NCBI GenBank assembly: GCA_028386065.3
Contig: JAKUCV010003182.1
Span: forward strand, 129,472-193,471
DNA length: 64,000 nt
Direction: 5' to 3'
Origin: Turnera subulata
Taxonomy: Eukaryota > Streptophyta > Magnoliopsida > Malpighiales > Passifloraceae
Each line of letters starts with the position of its first letter. The stretch's first letter is position 1. Of this stretch, positions 39,177-50,520 are shown one piece after another. The notes beneath the pieces were generated by a model. It did not search any database. It saw only the letters and a list, made by a program, of their open reading frames with translations, and was not told where the DNA came from. The translations under genes and the position numbers were made by a program.

Positions 39177-41937
39177 ATCAAGTTCTTACAATGCCCTGTG
39201 TTTCTTTTCCATCGTTGTCTCTGTCTATCTCCTCTTGTGTTGAACTGCCCTCTAGTATTATCATGCTAAAGAATTTCTCCATGTCCTATAATGTACAGTT
39301 CGCAATTTGTGTATAGCTTCGATGCAAACTGAACGATTCAGTAGTAAAAAATCAAAAAATTCATCAAAAATGTGTTTATTTTACCATCATGGTTCATGAT
39401 CAGTTGATCAATCGTTTCATGGGATAAAGCAGGGGCCCTTTATTTGGATATGTTAATTCCACTCCAAACGTGTGGTGGTGATGACAATGGATTTTGGTAT
39501 TACTAGCAAAAGCTTGACACTCAAATGACTTATATAGTGTGATTGATATGTTTTAGAAGATATTATTAATCATATCCACCATTCAACGATGACAATTCAG
39601 CATCTTATATCCTATAATCATATCTAAACTTTTTTTTTTTCCTTTTTCTTGGGTGCGATCAACACTTCTTTATGTTTCCCGTAGAAAAAAAAAAAAAAAC
39701 TAAATCTGAAGTTCTATAATTCGTAGTCATCCCTGTACTGTAGGGGATTGAATGGCACATTAATTAAGTTGCAGGAAAAACTAATAAAAGGAGGTCAACG
39801 TATTGTAACTTCCCTAACCGACCTTGACTTATACCCCAACTACCCTGACAACAATTCTCAGCAATCCAATTTCCTAAAAGAAAAAACAAAATCTCAGTAA
39901 TTAATTCCTCCCCAGAACAGAAATGGGCCGCGTCGCTCTAACATAAGCCGAGGATGCGCAGATTAAGCGCGGGTGCCGTGCGGACAATGTTAGCGAGCCG
40001 ACCAAAGCTGCTGGGCTTTTACAAGACACACCGGTCTAAGCTGGGTTGTCAACGCCGAGCCCGAATCCCCAGCTCCCTTTTTCCGTTGAAACCCGAGCCC
40101 TGTCCCGCCGTCGTCGATCGTATCCAAACATAAGCCACCCCACATGAGACCATCAAAACAAACTTTGTACTAACACAAGACACCTACAACTTGCCAAACA
40201 GAAAACAAAAAACACCCGTTAATTAGTTAGTATTCCTCGAACAATTTTCTTTTAATCAGTTCTCCATGTAAACAAACAACAGTATGTGAATGTTTGTAAG
40301 AAGAAAGAGTTTTCATCAAACAGTCACCGTTTTGTTGTGTTACCCAAACCGTTTTGGTATGTGAATGTGTGTAAATCAAACAAAAGAAAAAAAAAAAAAC
40401 AGGATTGATGTTTCGTGGGTTTGACGGGACCATATTAATCGGACCACCGGTATGGGGTTTTGGCGGCCTAAGGTAGGCCAACGTCCACGTGGCAATTGAA
40501 TGGCTCACATGGGCATTTGCCACGTGTCACATAAGGCCGGTAATGGCGGTTAGGGGCCTCGTAGGTGTTCCTTGAGGGAGGTACACAGGAGGGGCGACCC
40601 ATGCTCCATTGTCTTCTGCTGCCTCCCATACTATTCTAGGGCCTTATTATGTGTTTGGCTTGCTCTTCATGTGGAATCACAAGAAAAATGATGGCCATTT
40701 TGTTTTAATAAATGATCGACAGTGGTCATCTATGTGTTAATTACGATGTTGATGAGGTTATTAGACTAGGTGGAATTAAGGCAAATAATCTGGAAGACTG
40801 GAGCAGAAAAAACATGGGTTTTGATTAATGCTTGAGGATTTGAACAAGAATCTGAATGGAAGAAAAGAATTATACTTTAATTTATGGTTATTCACGCACG
40901 AAGTCATGCTCATACTTCACTAAGAATTGGCACGACAGTTTCTCATTGCAAGTTAATTTGGGGCCTTGGCTAGGCACTTTCCTTCATTTCAATTAATACA
41001 CATAGTATTTCTTTTGTAGGATATGATAGTGACCAAGGCTACCTACTTTTCATGGAGAAATTAAACGGTGTTACAACAAAAAGCTAGTGATTCATTTATG
41101 CAAGAGAAAACAAAACAAATCATATAGACGATTTTTATTATGCAATCTGAATCTTTGACCATATGGTTTTTCTAGCTAGAATGAATGGGTTTGATAACAA
41201 ATTCTCTCATGTTACATTAATTAGCTACAAGTTCATCTTAAGAAGTTCATATAGTGTTGCCTAGTCCCTACCTTATAGATGTAACTTCTCATTTTAAAAC
41301 AATATAAAGAACATGCCCCCTTTCTTTAAATAACAGGAGTAAGATTTTCAAGGTAAAAAAGTGCAGGCAGGGGCAAGAAACAAGGAGGCACAATCTATGC
41401 AAGTAGGGGAAGTTCAACATAAGGACAAGGAATGGAGTTCCTTGGAAACAATGGCTATCTTTGAATTCGTGAGATGTTTAAACTTGTTGTATCTTCCTCC
41501 GATAATGTATTTAATTGCTTTCATTTTATATTGTGAGAATCCAAAGAAAAATCTCTATTTTGGAAGCTCTCTTCTCCTCTCCCCCCTATTATATCTACGG
41601 GAAAGGCTTCAAGCTGCTTTCTCTTTCCCTCGTTTGGGTCTTGTCTTGGGTCCCAATTTTTCAAAGTGTCAAAGATAAGGGACAACAGAACCCACCCATA
41701 TCTTCATACTCTCCTCCTACACTTCTTCACCCATACAATTGCATGTTCAGTGATTGCAAGTGTTTAACCCCTTGAGGTGCTCGCATTTAATGCTCTTACT
41801 ACAAATACCAACGTTACCAGTACTATCCTAGCTACTACCACCATTGAACCCCAGACACTACATAGGAAAAATCATTCTTCCCATCTCGAAACTCTTCACT
41901 TGTTAGTTATCTAGGGCATTGCTACTCTCTTTATAGC
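39177..41937. other. 2.7-kb intergenic region
   Basis: ATG8 3' UTR, then AT-rich DNA. A GC-rich patch (about 39920-40130) and a cluster of ACGTG cores (40484-40527, CCACGTGGC and CCACGTGTC) stand out. The latter are good bZIP/bHLH-type G-boxes, but no adjacent gene is evident. The last 150 bp are the promoter and leader of the RGF/GLV gene. No other gene recognised. Confidence 0.4.
40484..40527. promoter_or_regulatory. Two G-box motifs
   Basis: CCACGTGGC and CCACGTGTC within about 45 bp, both with ACGTG cores recognised by bZIP and bHLH factors. The target gene is unknown, so function is only suggested. Confidence 0.35.
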
Positions 41938-42499
41938 ATGTCACTCACATCCTGCATTGTTTTTCTTTTGCTCTTGTGCCTTTCTTCGTATGCATGTAAT
42001 GCCAGACGACTTGCTCCTGCTGCTAAGCATCCTGAGAAGAAATCTCACGTTTCAAGTCAGGTTAGTAAAAGAAGGGGGAGTTAGAGAGTTGCACTTTAAT
42101 TTGGTCTAACCTTCCGCTATATATGTTCAATCTTAACTCATAAAGTTCTTGTCTATATTACAGGCTGATATTATTCATCGAAGGAATATTTTAGTTACTT
42201 TAGAGGCAGATTCCTCATCATCAAAGAAAGCTGGTGCAGCTAAAGAAGAAAGTTTTGATCATCAAGAGACTGATGATAAGCAAAAGTTGGATGATCAGTC
42301 TCGAGACCAGAAGGACTCAAAGGGCAAAGAGAGGATAATGAATGATCATGAACAGAAAGCTCGAAATCCATCAGGAGCGGGGAAAGAGTCACTTGTTGCA
42401 GTGTCTTGGCGTGTGCCTCAGCGCAAGCGCGGGGAGAAACATCCTGGTTTCAATTTAGACTACTCCCCGCCAAAGACACATCCACCATCCCACAACTGA
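41938..42499 (+). CDS. Root meristem growth factor / GOLVEN / CLEL peptide precursor
   Basis: A secreted precursor of a short sulfated signalling peptide. Two exons, 41938-42060 and 42164-42499, give 152 residues. Residues 1-23 form a signal peptide (hydrophobic IVFLLLLCLSS, cleavage likely after CNA). The middle is a hydrophilic, Lys/Asp/Ser-rich variable pro-region. The last 13 residues, DYSPPKTHPPSHN, fit the RGF/GLV/CLEL pattern: Asp-Tyr for tyrosine sulfation, central prolines for hydroxylation, and an H-N end. Mature peptides of this family act through leucine-rich-repeat receptor kinases in root meristem and gravitropism. The peptide ends exactly at the stop codon, as is usual. Confidence 0.9.
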
Positions 42500-43830
42500 G
42501 TTGCACCTTTTGATGATATTTTGACCCACCTTTTGTTTTTCCACTTCAAAGCCCATGAAGATATATATGCTCGACACCCAGCTCTCTAATCAAGGAAATT
42601 TTCAAGGACTACATGAGCGCAAGAGTGATGGATCAAGACCCTAAATTAAAGGATCGAACAAGGGCCCTAGAGTCTGTGTGCGTAGATCAGTACTGTTCCA
42701 GTGCAAGTTCTACGTACCAGCAGTAAGAATATTATATCTAGCATATAGGCTTCTTCTCGATTTAATATAATGTTATCACAGAGCCTCTAACTACTGTATA
42801 TTAGGACTAATTTTGCTATGATAAGCATCACAATGTCATCATCGATCGCATCCTCTAATCCTCTCTTCTAGCAATGATCAGTCATGCTTACACACTTTAT
42901 CTTTCAATTCTGGATTAATGAGTTTTCTTCTTTCCCTCTTATCTTTAGAAACTGTTCATCAGTTTTTGGTATGGTATTGGACTAAAAGATAGATACGTCT
43001 GTCTAGGTATCTCTCAGTTTTGCCAACTCATTCTCAATTTTGGCAATGCAGCCATAACACAAAATGCACATTAAATTACTTTCAGTTTGTTTGTTGTAGT
43101 AGCTGGAGTGTCAAGGAACCTGCAGATTCATGCTTACTAGTCTTCACTCTATCACTCCTTGAAAAAAAAAATTTGCGGTGAGATCTTGAGGTGTGCATAT
43201 GTATGTGCACCCTTTATCCACGCCTTTGTTTGGAGTTGTGGAGATCATGTATTTGTGCACTCTTTACATGCATTGGAGGCATGCTTGTGCGTGCTTTAGG
43301 GGAAACATCGGATGGGGCTAGGGGATATGGTCATAAATGTTTGTGTTTGTTTTAGGAATTGGCAAATGTACTTGTATATATCATTGCTCCCCAATACATA
43401 TTCCTAAATTCTCCGACAGATAAGTGTCCTGTGCATGTAGGTTCATATCCAACCCAGAACTTCAAATTAAGGCCTTTAGTAACAGTATACAATCTTGCAT
43501 TAATGGAGGAAATAAGAAAAAGAAGTTTCAGATTCGTCCTACGTACTGCTTCAACATAAATGAGGATACGGTTTTTTTTATGCTAAAATGAGGATATGGT
43601 TTAACTTCATTTTATTTTCCTTAGTGGTATTTGGGATCGTTGATCCATCTCTTGGCTTTGATTCTACATTTTACATATTTTTCAAAAATGTTGCCCTATA
43701 TGCGCGCTAAGACTCCTTATAATCCTGAACTAATCCAAATTCGAACGCCACTAATTATAACAGTAATGGTCTCAGGCCAAGAATCATATTGTGATATATG
43801 CAATGTTTTTCTAAAGAATGTGGTGGCTAC
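42500..43830. other. Intergenic, RGF/GLV 3' UTR and AT-rich DNA
   Basis: No gene seen. Contains one micro-insertion with direct repeats (43558-43602). Confidence 0.4.
43558..43602. repeat. Micro-insertion with 17-bp direct repeats (one mismatch)
   Basis: AAATGAGGATACGGTTT (43558-43574) and AAATGAGGATATGGTTT (43586-43602) flank TTTTTATGCTA, which is TAGCATAAAAA on the minus strand. Confidence 0.55.
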
Positions 43831-43903
43831 GGATTGAGATCCTCTCCTGTAAAGTTATGTCCTGTTGGTTGAATCGTGATCGTGATTTTCAAAATCAATG
43901 GTA
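43831..43903 (+). repeat. Single end of an inverted-repeat element
   Basis: About 73 bp starting GGATTGAGATCCTCTCCTGT that is nearly identical to the reverse complement of 45311-45383. Only this end is present here; the other half is missing or too diverged. Confidence 0.65.
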
Positions 43904-44474
43904 AGGGAAATGAGGTGGGCTATCTTTGCTTTTCACATGCAGATGCTGCCACTATTGGCTTATCACAGATAGACATGAGTGAAAGTCTTTGTTTTTCCTT
44001 TAGCCTTTTAGATTTTGATGAATCCATGTATTTTCAGTTTTCACCAACAAGAATAAATAAATAGATTCAAACCAAGGAAAATTTGACCTCGAAGTGCATG
44101 AGATAATTAAACAATCACTAAAACTAGTCAAGAGGAATGAATACAACTAGTTGGGGTGCAACATCTATCATTGGATTTCGAGGCCAGATTGTTACATTTA
44201 CGGAGTTGTCGCCTCTGTTAAGGTTTCGATATTACGGGATGTTTGTTTTTCCTACAGCCCTTCTCGTCACATTGGGATTTAAAATTTAGTTAATCTACTA
44301 CTACCACATTTACATGTAGTTCTTTTGGGGACACCCTGGGAAGTGATGCATTAAAGTGTCTCTTGTTTAAGTCCTGAACCTACCTCCATGAGTTTGTGTG
44401 CCTGCTTGTCTATTCGTATATTGTTCATCATTTCCATTTGTTGCTCAGAATATTACTATTATATATAGATCATG

Positions 44475-44918
44475 TTTTTTTTTTTTTTTGAACAACAGGA
44501 AGAAATTTTATTTATTAAGAACCACGATTACATAATAAACGAAAACATTACAAAGAATAAAAGGCAAAATACACAATACAACAAACCATGCTGCAATCCA
44601 TGGTAGAAATCCCGAGCTGTAGGCCGTATGACCTGGTTGACGCTGCAAAAGCAGTTGAGATGGCAACCGTTGCGCTAACAAGGGAGTAGATCTGGATGGG
44701 CACAATTATTCATCCTAACAAGGAGACACAAACAGTGAGAGCAAGAAAGAAAAGGAAACAGAAAAAGGAAAGAGATGAAGGGGCTTACCGTCGGGCTGAG
44801 GAGCACCAACGGCAGCCCCTGGTTTTGGAAAGCAGAGAGGTTTTTGCTTAAGAGAGAGAAGAAAGAGAGAGTGGGGTCTTTACTCTCTTTTCTCTTCTTC
44901 CATTAATTTATCAACCAT
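44475..44918 (-). mobile_element. LINE-like non-autonomous retroposon with poly-A tail
   Basis: On the minus strand the insert runs from a CT-rich 5' part, through AATAAATAAAATTTC, to a poly-A tail at 44475. It is flanked by the direct repeat TATATAGATCATG (44462-44474 and 44919-44931). The 5' part contains GCAGCCCC/GGGGCTGCC and CTCAGCCCGACGG, a type of leader seen in plant LINEs. At about 444 bp it lacks any endonuclease or reverse transcriptase, so it is internally deleted or a SINE-like derivative mobilised in trans. Confidence 0.6.
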
Positions 44919-45172
44919 TATATAGATCATGTTATACACACTAAATTGGAATTCCAGCTAGCAAAACTCACCTAGAAGGGAATGAAAGATAGATATGAAG
45001 CGAACGTAGCCACTGTCTTTGTCTCGATATTTTAAATACACAAATACATTATTTCTAAATCGTGTCCAAAAACACGGTCGAACGTTATATATGGGATTGT
45101 TTTTTTGGTTCGTTATTTAGCCCAATTGTTTTCGTTATAAAGATATAGATAAATTAGAAGCCAGTAGCCACC

Positions 45173-45383
45173 GGATTTGGATCCTCTCCTGTACAGTATT
45201 CAACAGGAGAGATCCTGTTAAATAAATACTGTTGATTTGTATAATCAATGGCTCTAAAATATATAAGGTAAGAAAAACTAAAAAAATTAAATAAGGTAAA
45301 AATAAATTCTCACCATTGATTTTGAAAATCACGACCACGATTCAACCAACAGGACATAACTTTACAGGAGAGGATCTCAATCC
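45173..45383. mobile_element. Small inverted-repeat element (MITE-like)
   Basis: The left end GGATTTGGATCCTCTCCTGTA and the reverse complement of the right end GGATTGAGATCCTCTCCTGTA form about 21-bp imperfect terminal inverted repeats around 210 bp of AT-rich DNA without coding potential. A target duplication is not clear. A single related end lies in opposite orientation at 43831. Confidence 0.55.
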
Positions 45384-45704
45384 CCAAAGGAATATACTAG
45401 CACTACACGAAATTAATAGCTAGTTTCCCAAATTTAATTCACTAACAACATACAAATTTGCGAACAATATACCAAGATATATTAGTAAGAAAAACAGAAA
45501 CAATTATCAACTTTCTATTACCAAAATATCTCACATGCCAATTATTTTCTTTGTTTTTTGAGAAAAAAATATATAAATCTCATAGAATCCAACATTTTTC
45601 AGAATCTTGGAACTTGTATATGCAAGTAATTACTGTAACATAACATTTTTGGGTATGAATTGAGGACAACTTATATCATAAATCCAATCCCTGGAGATGT
45701 TTAT

Positions 45705-45830
45705 TTCAAAGTGGGCCTGGTTCTTTACGTCCAAAAACTGTAAATGGGCCGGTATAACATTCGCCCACCAAAGTACAGAGAGTAGGGAACCCGGACTTTT
45801 GGCCCAATCACCGAAAGTTTAAAACGGCTA
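45705..45830 (+). promoter_or_regulatory. SKA1 promoter: Site II and MSA-like elements
   Basis: Three GGGCC/GGCCC motifs (about 45713, 45743, 45801) resemble TCP-bound Site II elements of genes active in dividing cells. AACGGCTA at 45823-45830 matches the mitosis-specific activator core AACGGYYA bound by MYB3R factors. They lie 110-240 bp before the ATG of a mitotic gene, which makes a real role plausible. Function is inferred from motifs only. Confidence 0.45.
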
Positions 45831-45942
45831 CGTTTTTATACTCCTCGCACTTCCCACCAAAAAGCACTTCCAAAATTTGAAAATCATTTACCCAACAGTC
45901 TCACACTATCTGGTCCAATTTTCCATCGAGGTCAGGGAAAAA

Positions 45943-48295
45943 ATGGAGGCGAAGCAAGCCGGTGCATCCCTCGATTCTCTGATTTCGGCGTTCAACACTC
46001 GAATCGCCGAGTTGCAAGAACTCGTCATCGGCCGGAACAGTGAGTTGCCGTTTTCTTTTCCTTTTTTTTTTTTCTTTTTTTCACTCTCGAATTCGAAATT
46101 CCTTACACTCTTTCTTATCTGTGCAGTGTATCCGGCGAGCAGCATCGCCGACTTGTCGTCCGTGGACACCGCATTGACGGCGCTGGAGCTGCAAGTACAG
46201 GCCATCAAGGACCGGTTACGCGAGGAGAAAGAAGCCATCCCCAAAGCCAAAGTAATTTGTCCTCTTTTATTTTCGTTACTCTACTTTACTGTCTTTCTTT
46301 ACTTTTATGTGTAAATTAGGGTTTGTGAATTGCAGTAATGTTCTGTTCAATAAGTTAAGTTCTTCCTGGTTTTCTGATTTTCGGGTTCATAGATTTTTGC
46401 GGGTTAATTTTGTAGAAACTGATCGAGGATTCGTTGAGGCAGCAGAGGAAGTTGCAGAATATGTCTGTTCATATTCCTTCATATAGGATCGGGGAAAGGA
46501 TGAGCGTGTCCAATTTGGATGCTAGTAAAAGGTAATGAGTGGTTTACAACTGTTAAAGTTTGTGATTTAGTGCTTTTTCTTTACTTATTGGTTGCTGTTT
46601 GTTTTAGTATACTGCCAGAAGCCTCTACTCAACAAGGGGGTTTGGGGTCTATGAGGGTTGAAGAGCAACCTGCAGTGTTGCCCAAGGTGTGTGCAATCAT
46701 AAAGGTTGACAAGAAATTTTGCTGCATTTGTTAATTGGAAACCGTATTGGGATTGGTAATGTTGAGTTAAAATCTGGTTTTCTTTTGTATGATGCTAAGC
46801 CTTCAATGAGGATCTGTTTATATGTGCAGTAATTTCTATTTGGATGCATGTATCTCTTTTAGTGAACTTGGGCAGAAAGTGTGAAGAAAGCTAATACCCT
46901 AATTGAGAAAGAAAAAAGATGAATGGCATCGCTGTTTATCCATATGCTCTCTTTAGCTATCGCCATTGATGATGGATATAAAACTAGGGAGTCTCTTTTA
47001 ACCAGATATCTTATTTTTTTTGTTCATTCCAGGAGAAGAAAGGTCGTGGTTCACCACCATTGTGGTACATAACTTCTGATGAGCTGGATTCTCTATCCTC
47101 GTGAGTTAGTCTTCTCTTCTGTGCTAATAGTTTGTGGTTTTGGTCCTTTTAGGGTGAATAAACCAAGTATGTATAATCAAATTAAATCTCAGTTACTCTC
47201 GCTTATAATCTATAAATTTGATAAAGGTTTGAATCACATAGTAATGTCTCAGACTCTATTGCTAACTCTTTATTAACTGCAGATATATGAGAGGAAGACT
47301 CACTCTGGACAAGATCAATGCAGCTATCAACGACATGGCAGCATATGCAGAAGCAAATGCTCAGCTTATTGCAGCCCCAAAGAAGAAGGTTTATCTATAG
47401 ACATGAACTTTGTTGTCGTCCATTGATATATTCCTCATCTTTCGCCCATGCTTACTAATTTCAACCTTATCTTTGTGTAGCTGGCAGAAAATCTCTGGGA
47501 AAAAGCCTTGGTAAGTGAACTTATCAGGCCATTCAACTTAGACTTAATGCGAATGCTTTCTTATTTTGAAGGAAGAGTGCTCTTTTGTTCTGTCTGGAAC
47601 CATATTTATCTCCTGTCTCCATATTCACCTTAAACTGAGTGGGGACGTACTGCAAAGGGTAAATTATTGTTGGTGCAAAACTAGATTTCAAGCCTATAAT
47701 TATCATTCCCAAACATGTGGCGCCCAGACTCTAGTACCTTTTGTTTCATCATCCTAAGCAATTGATTGTCGGTGCATTATTTTTTTAATGTTTTTTTTCT
47801 TCACGTATGCAGGAAATAAGGGATATTGCAATGACAGAAACAGCAAAGGGAAAACACTTCTTTCTTGAAGCTGATATAAAAGGACCTACCCTGAAGCTGG
47901 ACAATACAGGAAAAGCAATACTCACAGTGAGTTCATTTCCTTTTAATATTCTATTCTTTTTCTCAACAATAATATCTTATAGCCCATGCAATCATGGAGA
48001 TAACAATGCCAAAATCGGAAATTATGGAAATTGATCCTGTTGGTTTATCTAGTTTAGTATTTTGTTTCCAAATGTCGCGCAGGCAGGGTTTGAATTAAAA
48101 CTCAGGGCACTTGGCACAGGGTAAACAGTAGATAGTCATTCCGCAAAGATTTTCTTCTTTGGTAATTGTCACGTCCGTTCATAAGTTTCTCTGAAATGCC
48201 ATTCCTGTATTTCACAGGTTCTTCGTCACCTTGGTCGTGTCAGCGAGAGCCGGATCGGGCATAATCGAGTTTTCATTCTTTTGAAGCCTCAGTGA
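45943..48295 (+). CDS. SKA1: Spindle and kinetochore-associated protein 1 homologue (SKA1)
   Basis: SKA1 couples kinetochores to spindle microtubules during mitosis. Nine exons join in frame: 45943-46039, 46127-46251, 46416-46531, 46608-46686, 47033-47100, 47283-47388, 47481-47510, 47813-47926 and 48218-48295, giving 270 residues. The N-terminal 110 residues are helical and heptad-like (SLISAFNTRIAELQELV, ALTALELQVQAIKDRL), the part that assembles with SKA2/SKA3 in animals. The C-terminus is the microtubule-binding winged-helix domain: YMRGRLTLDKINAAINDM, KGKHFFLEADIKG and VLRHLGRVSESRIGHNRV, matching family landmarks in order and spacing. Exon 7 is only 30 bp. The start has the coiled coil directly after it and no upstream ATG in frame. 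Confidence 0.9.
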
Positions 48296-48917
48296 ATAAT
48301 CTTCTCCAAATCTGGAAGAAAAAGTTATCGGTTTCCTGCTCTGCTTTTCTTCATCTGGCAAGGATGTTGCCTAAGTAAATACTATCAAATAGGCTTTGGG
48401 TCTGTATGAGGGGCTAAATTCCTGCTCCATGGGTTTACTAACATCAGTCATTCACTTGTAATAATCTTTTAGCTACACTTCCTGTCACTGTATTGACCTT
48501 GGTGGTAGATTCTTATACTGTTCTGCCTAGAACTTTTGAGATGAATACAGCCAGTCCATTGAATTCTGCAATCATGCAGTTCTTTATTTCACGAGGACCA
48601 GAATGCAAGCATGTTTAATCTGTCTTTTCCCCAAGCAAAGGATTCCGGAGTTTATTAAATAATCTAAAAAAGCCAATGCACGGTTAATATTAATAGGTTT
48701 CAGGATGTCCTTTTCTTTGTGCAGCATATGCTAGATATAACAAATGGCTCATGTGTACAAAACTTACTGGAAGTTGGCCTATCTCTGTACTCCAAGTAGC
48801 AACAATTCCAGCTAATGCAAGGTTGATCCAATTTCCAATACAATGTGCTAAGAATCAGATTCCAATTGGTCCCTTTGCATATGCTTAATTTACCTAAGCA
48901 ACTCAGTTTCTCTACAT
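48296..48917. other. SKA1 3' UTR and intergenic DNA
   Basis: No additional gene seen before the HyPRP promoter. Confidence 0.5.
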
Positions 48918-48926
48918 CTATAAAAG
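48918..48926 (+). promoter_or_regulatory. TATA box of HyPRP gene 1
   Basis: CTATAAAAG lies 92 bp before the ATG and is followed by GAGCTAGTGCACTAGAGCACCACC, whose second half is shared with the leader of the next gene (50404 onward). The conserved core promoter shows the two genes are recent duplicates. Confidence 0.7.
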
Positions 48927-49009
48927 CCCTGAGCTAGTGCACTAGAGCACCACCCTGAACAGAGTGTAGACAGAGAGAAATCTTCTATCCTAGAAAACTC
49001 TGCTTCAAA

Positions 49010-49405
49010 ATGGCTTCCAAGGCTGCTATTTTCCTCGCCCTTAACCTTCTATTTTTCTCTGTAGTATCGGCCACCCATTGCCCACCTCCACCACCGAAGG
49101 CTCCCAAACCTCCCAAACCTTCACCCCCCTCACCACCAGCAACGGGCACTTGCCCAAAAGACACCCTGAAGCTTGGTGTGTGCGCCAACGTATTGAAGGA
49201 TTTGCTTCACCTTAAAATAGGAAACCCACCAAAGACACCATGCTGCCCTCTCCTTGACGGACTTGTTGACCTCGAAGCTGCAGTTTGCCTTTGCACTGCC
49301 ATTAAGGCCAACATTTTGGGCATCAACCTTAATGTCCCCCTCTCCTTGAGCTTGCTCCTGAACTACTGTGGAAAGGACGTTCCAAAAGGATTCCAGTGCG
49401 CCTAA
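49010..49405 (+). CDS. Hybrid proline-rich protein / 14-kDa DC2.15-like, 8-Cys domain
   Basis: A secreted cell-wall or lipid-transfer-like protein of the EARLI1/AZI family. It has 131 residues and no intron. Residues 1-24 are a signal peptide ([13 protein letters not shown]). A short Pro/Lys-rich part ([18 protein letters not shown]) follows, then the eight-cysteine domain from about residue 47 with order C, C, CC, C-L-C, C, C. Members bind lipids and act in defence priming, cold response or cell-wall structure; the role here cannot be told. The AATAAA at 49621 is a candidate poly-A signal. It is most similar to the next gene over the 8-Cys domain and 5' leader. Confidence 0.93.
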   Translation: MASKAAIFLALNLLFFSVVSATHCPPPPPKAPKPPKPSPPSPPATGTCPKDTLKLGVCANVLKDLLHLKIGNPPKTPCCPLLDGLVDLEAAVCLCTAIKANILGINLNVPLSLSLLLNYCGKDVPKGFQCA

Positions 49406-50403
49406 TCAATGCCTCCTAATGGTGTAGCATTTCTCTTTTCTCAAGTTATTCTTCATATTCGAGTTAAGTGGAATTTCATCGAGTGATATTCTTTTGGTTT
49501 CATCGAGTGGAGTTTTATTTCGTTGATTTTGGAGAAGATATCTCATTTTCTGTGTGTCTCAACATTTCAATGTGGCTCCTTGGCACCTTGTTTTGTCGAG
49601 GGACCAAAACATGTACTTTCAATAAAGTATGCTTTTGATGTGGATTCATGTGTTCAGACTGTTGCGGTTGATTACCAAATTATTACTTCCTGAGAATCAT
49701 TGTCCTTGAAATCCAGTGACTGACACTGCAGTACTTCAACCAATGTCCTTCCTCTGTTTTGATAACATTATTAACATGTACCTTGAAGGGAAACAAAAAG
49801 AAATGGATAAATTAAACATCAATTTAAAGATATAAATGAGACCAAAAACGAAATGTAGAAAAACGAATTACTGAAAATTACGACAGTTGACTGTAAAAAG
49901 TCTTTTAACTGACTTTGAAGAGTCTAAATCACATAAAGGAGCAAGTTAGTATATAGCAAACGCCTACAGATTCTTGAGATGATTACGGCCAGTTCATCAA
50001 ATTCATGCAATCATTAGACAATTTCTTTATTTCACGAACGCCAGGGACCATGTTTAGTCTTGTCTTTTCCGCAAATTACAAATTTCAGGGCCATAAAATC
50101 GCATAAAAAGCCAAGGAATAGAAATTTGAGGTGCAAGAGTGGGGGAGATTGGAGACTGTTAACATTGGTGGTAGGTTTAAGGATGTCGTTTTGCTCTTGT
50201 TGCAAGACTTTGGAAAAAAATATCAAATACACAAACCATAAGAGGGTGGCATGTATATCTCTACTCTCCAAGTTGCAGTATTTGCCAGCTAGTGAATGGA
50301 ATATTGCTGCAATTTCCAATTCAACCTGTGCTAGGAATCACATTCACATCGGTCCCTTAATTTGTGATGCTTACTTAATGTATAAATAACTCACATTCTC
50401 CAT
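49406..50403. other. HyPRP 1-2 intergenic DNA
   Basis: Contains a diverged repeat of the HyPRP upstream region (compare 50300-50400 with 48800-48900), consistent with tandem duplication. No gene seen. Confidence 0.45.
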
Positions 50404-50413
50404 CTATAAAAAG
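50404..50413 (+). promoter_or_regulatory. TATA box of HyPRP gene 2
   Basis: CTATAAAAAG, 108 bp before the ATG, followed by the same AGCACCACC leader motif as in gene 1. Confidence 0.7.
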
Positions 50414-50520
50414 CCCGAAACTAGTTCACTAAAGCACCACCATCCACAAGGAAAGAGCCTATAGGAACACAGAAAAAAAAAATTCTTCCTCTGCCTATAG
50501 CTAGTACACATCCTTTCAAA

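Noticed and set aside
41361..41678. 105-codon frame upstream of the RGF/GLV gene
   Set aside because: No motif, and it lies in the AT-rich promoter region; not similar to anything else in the window.
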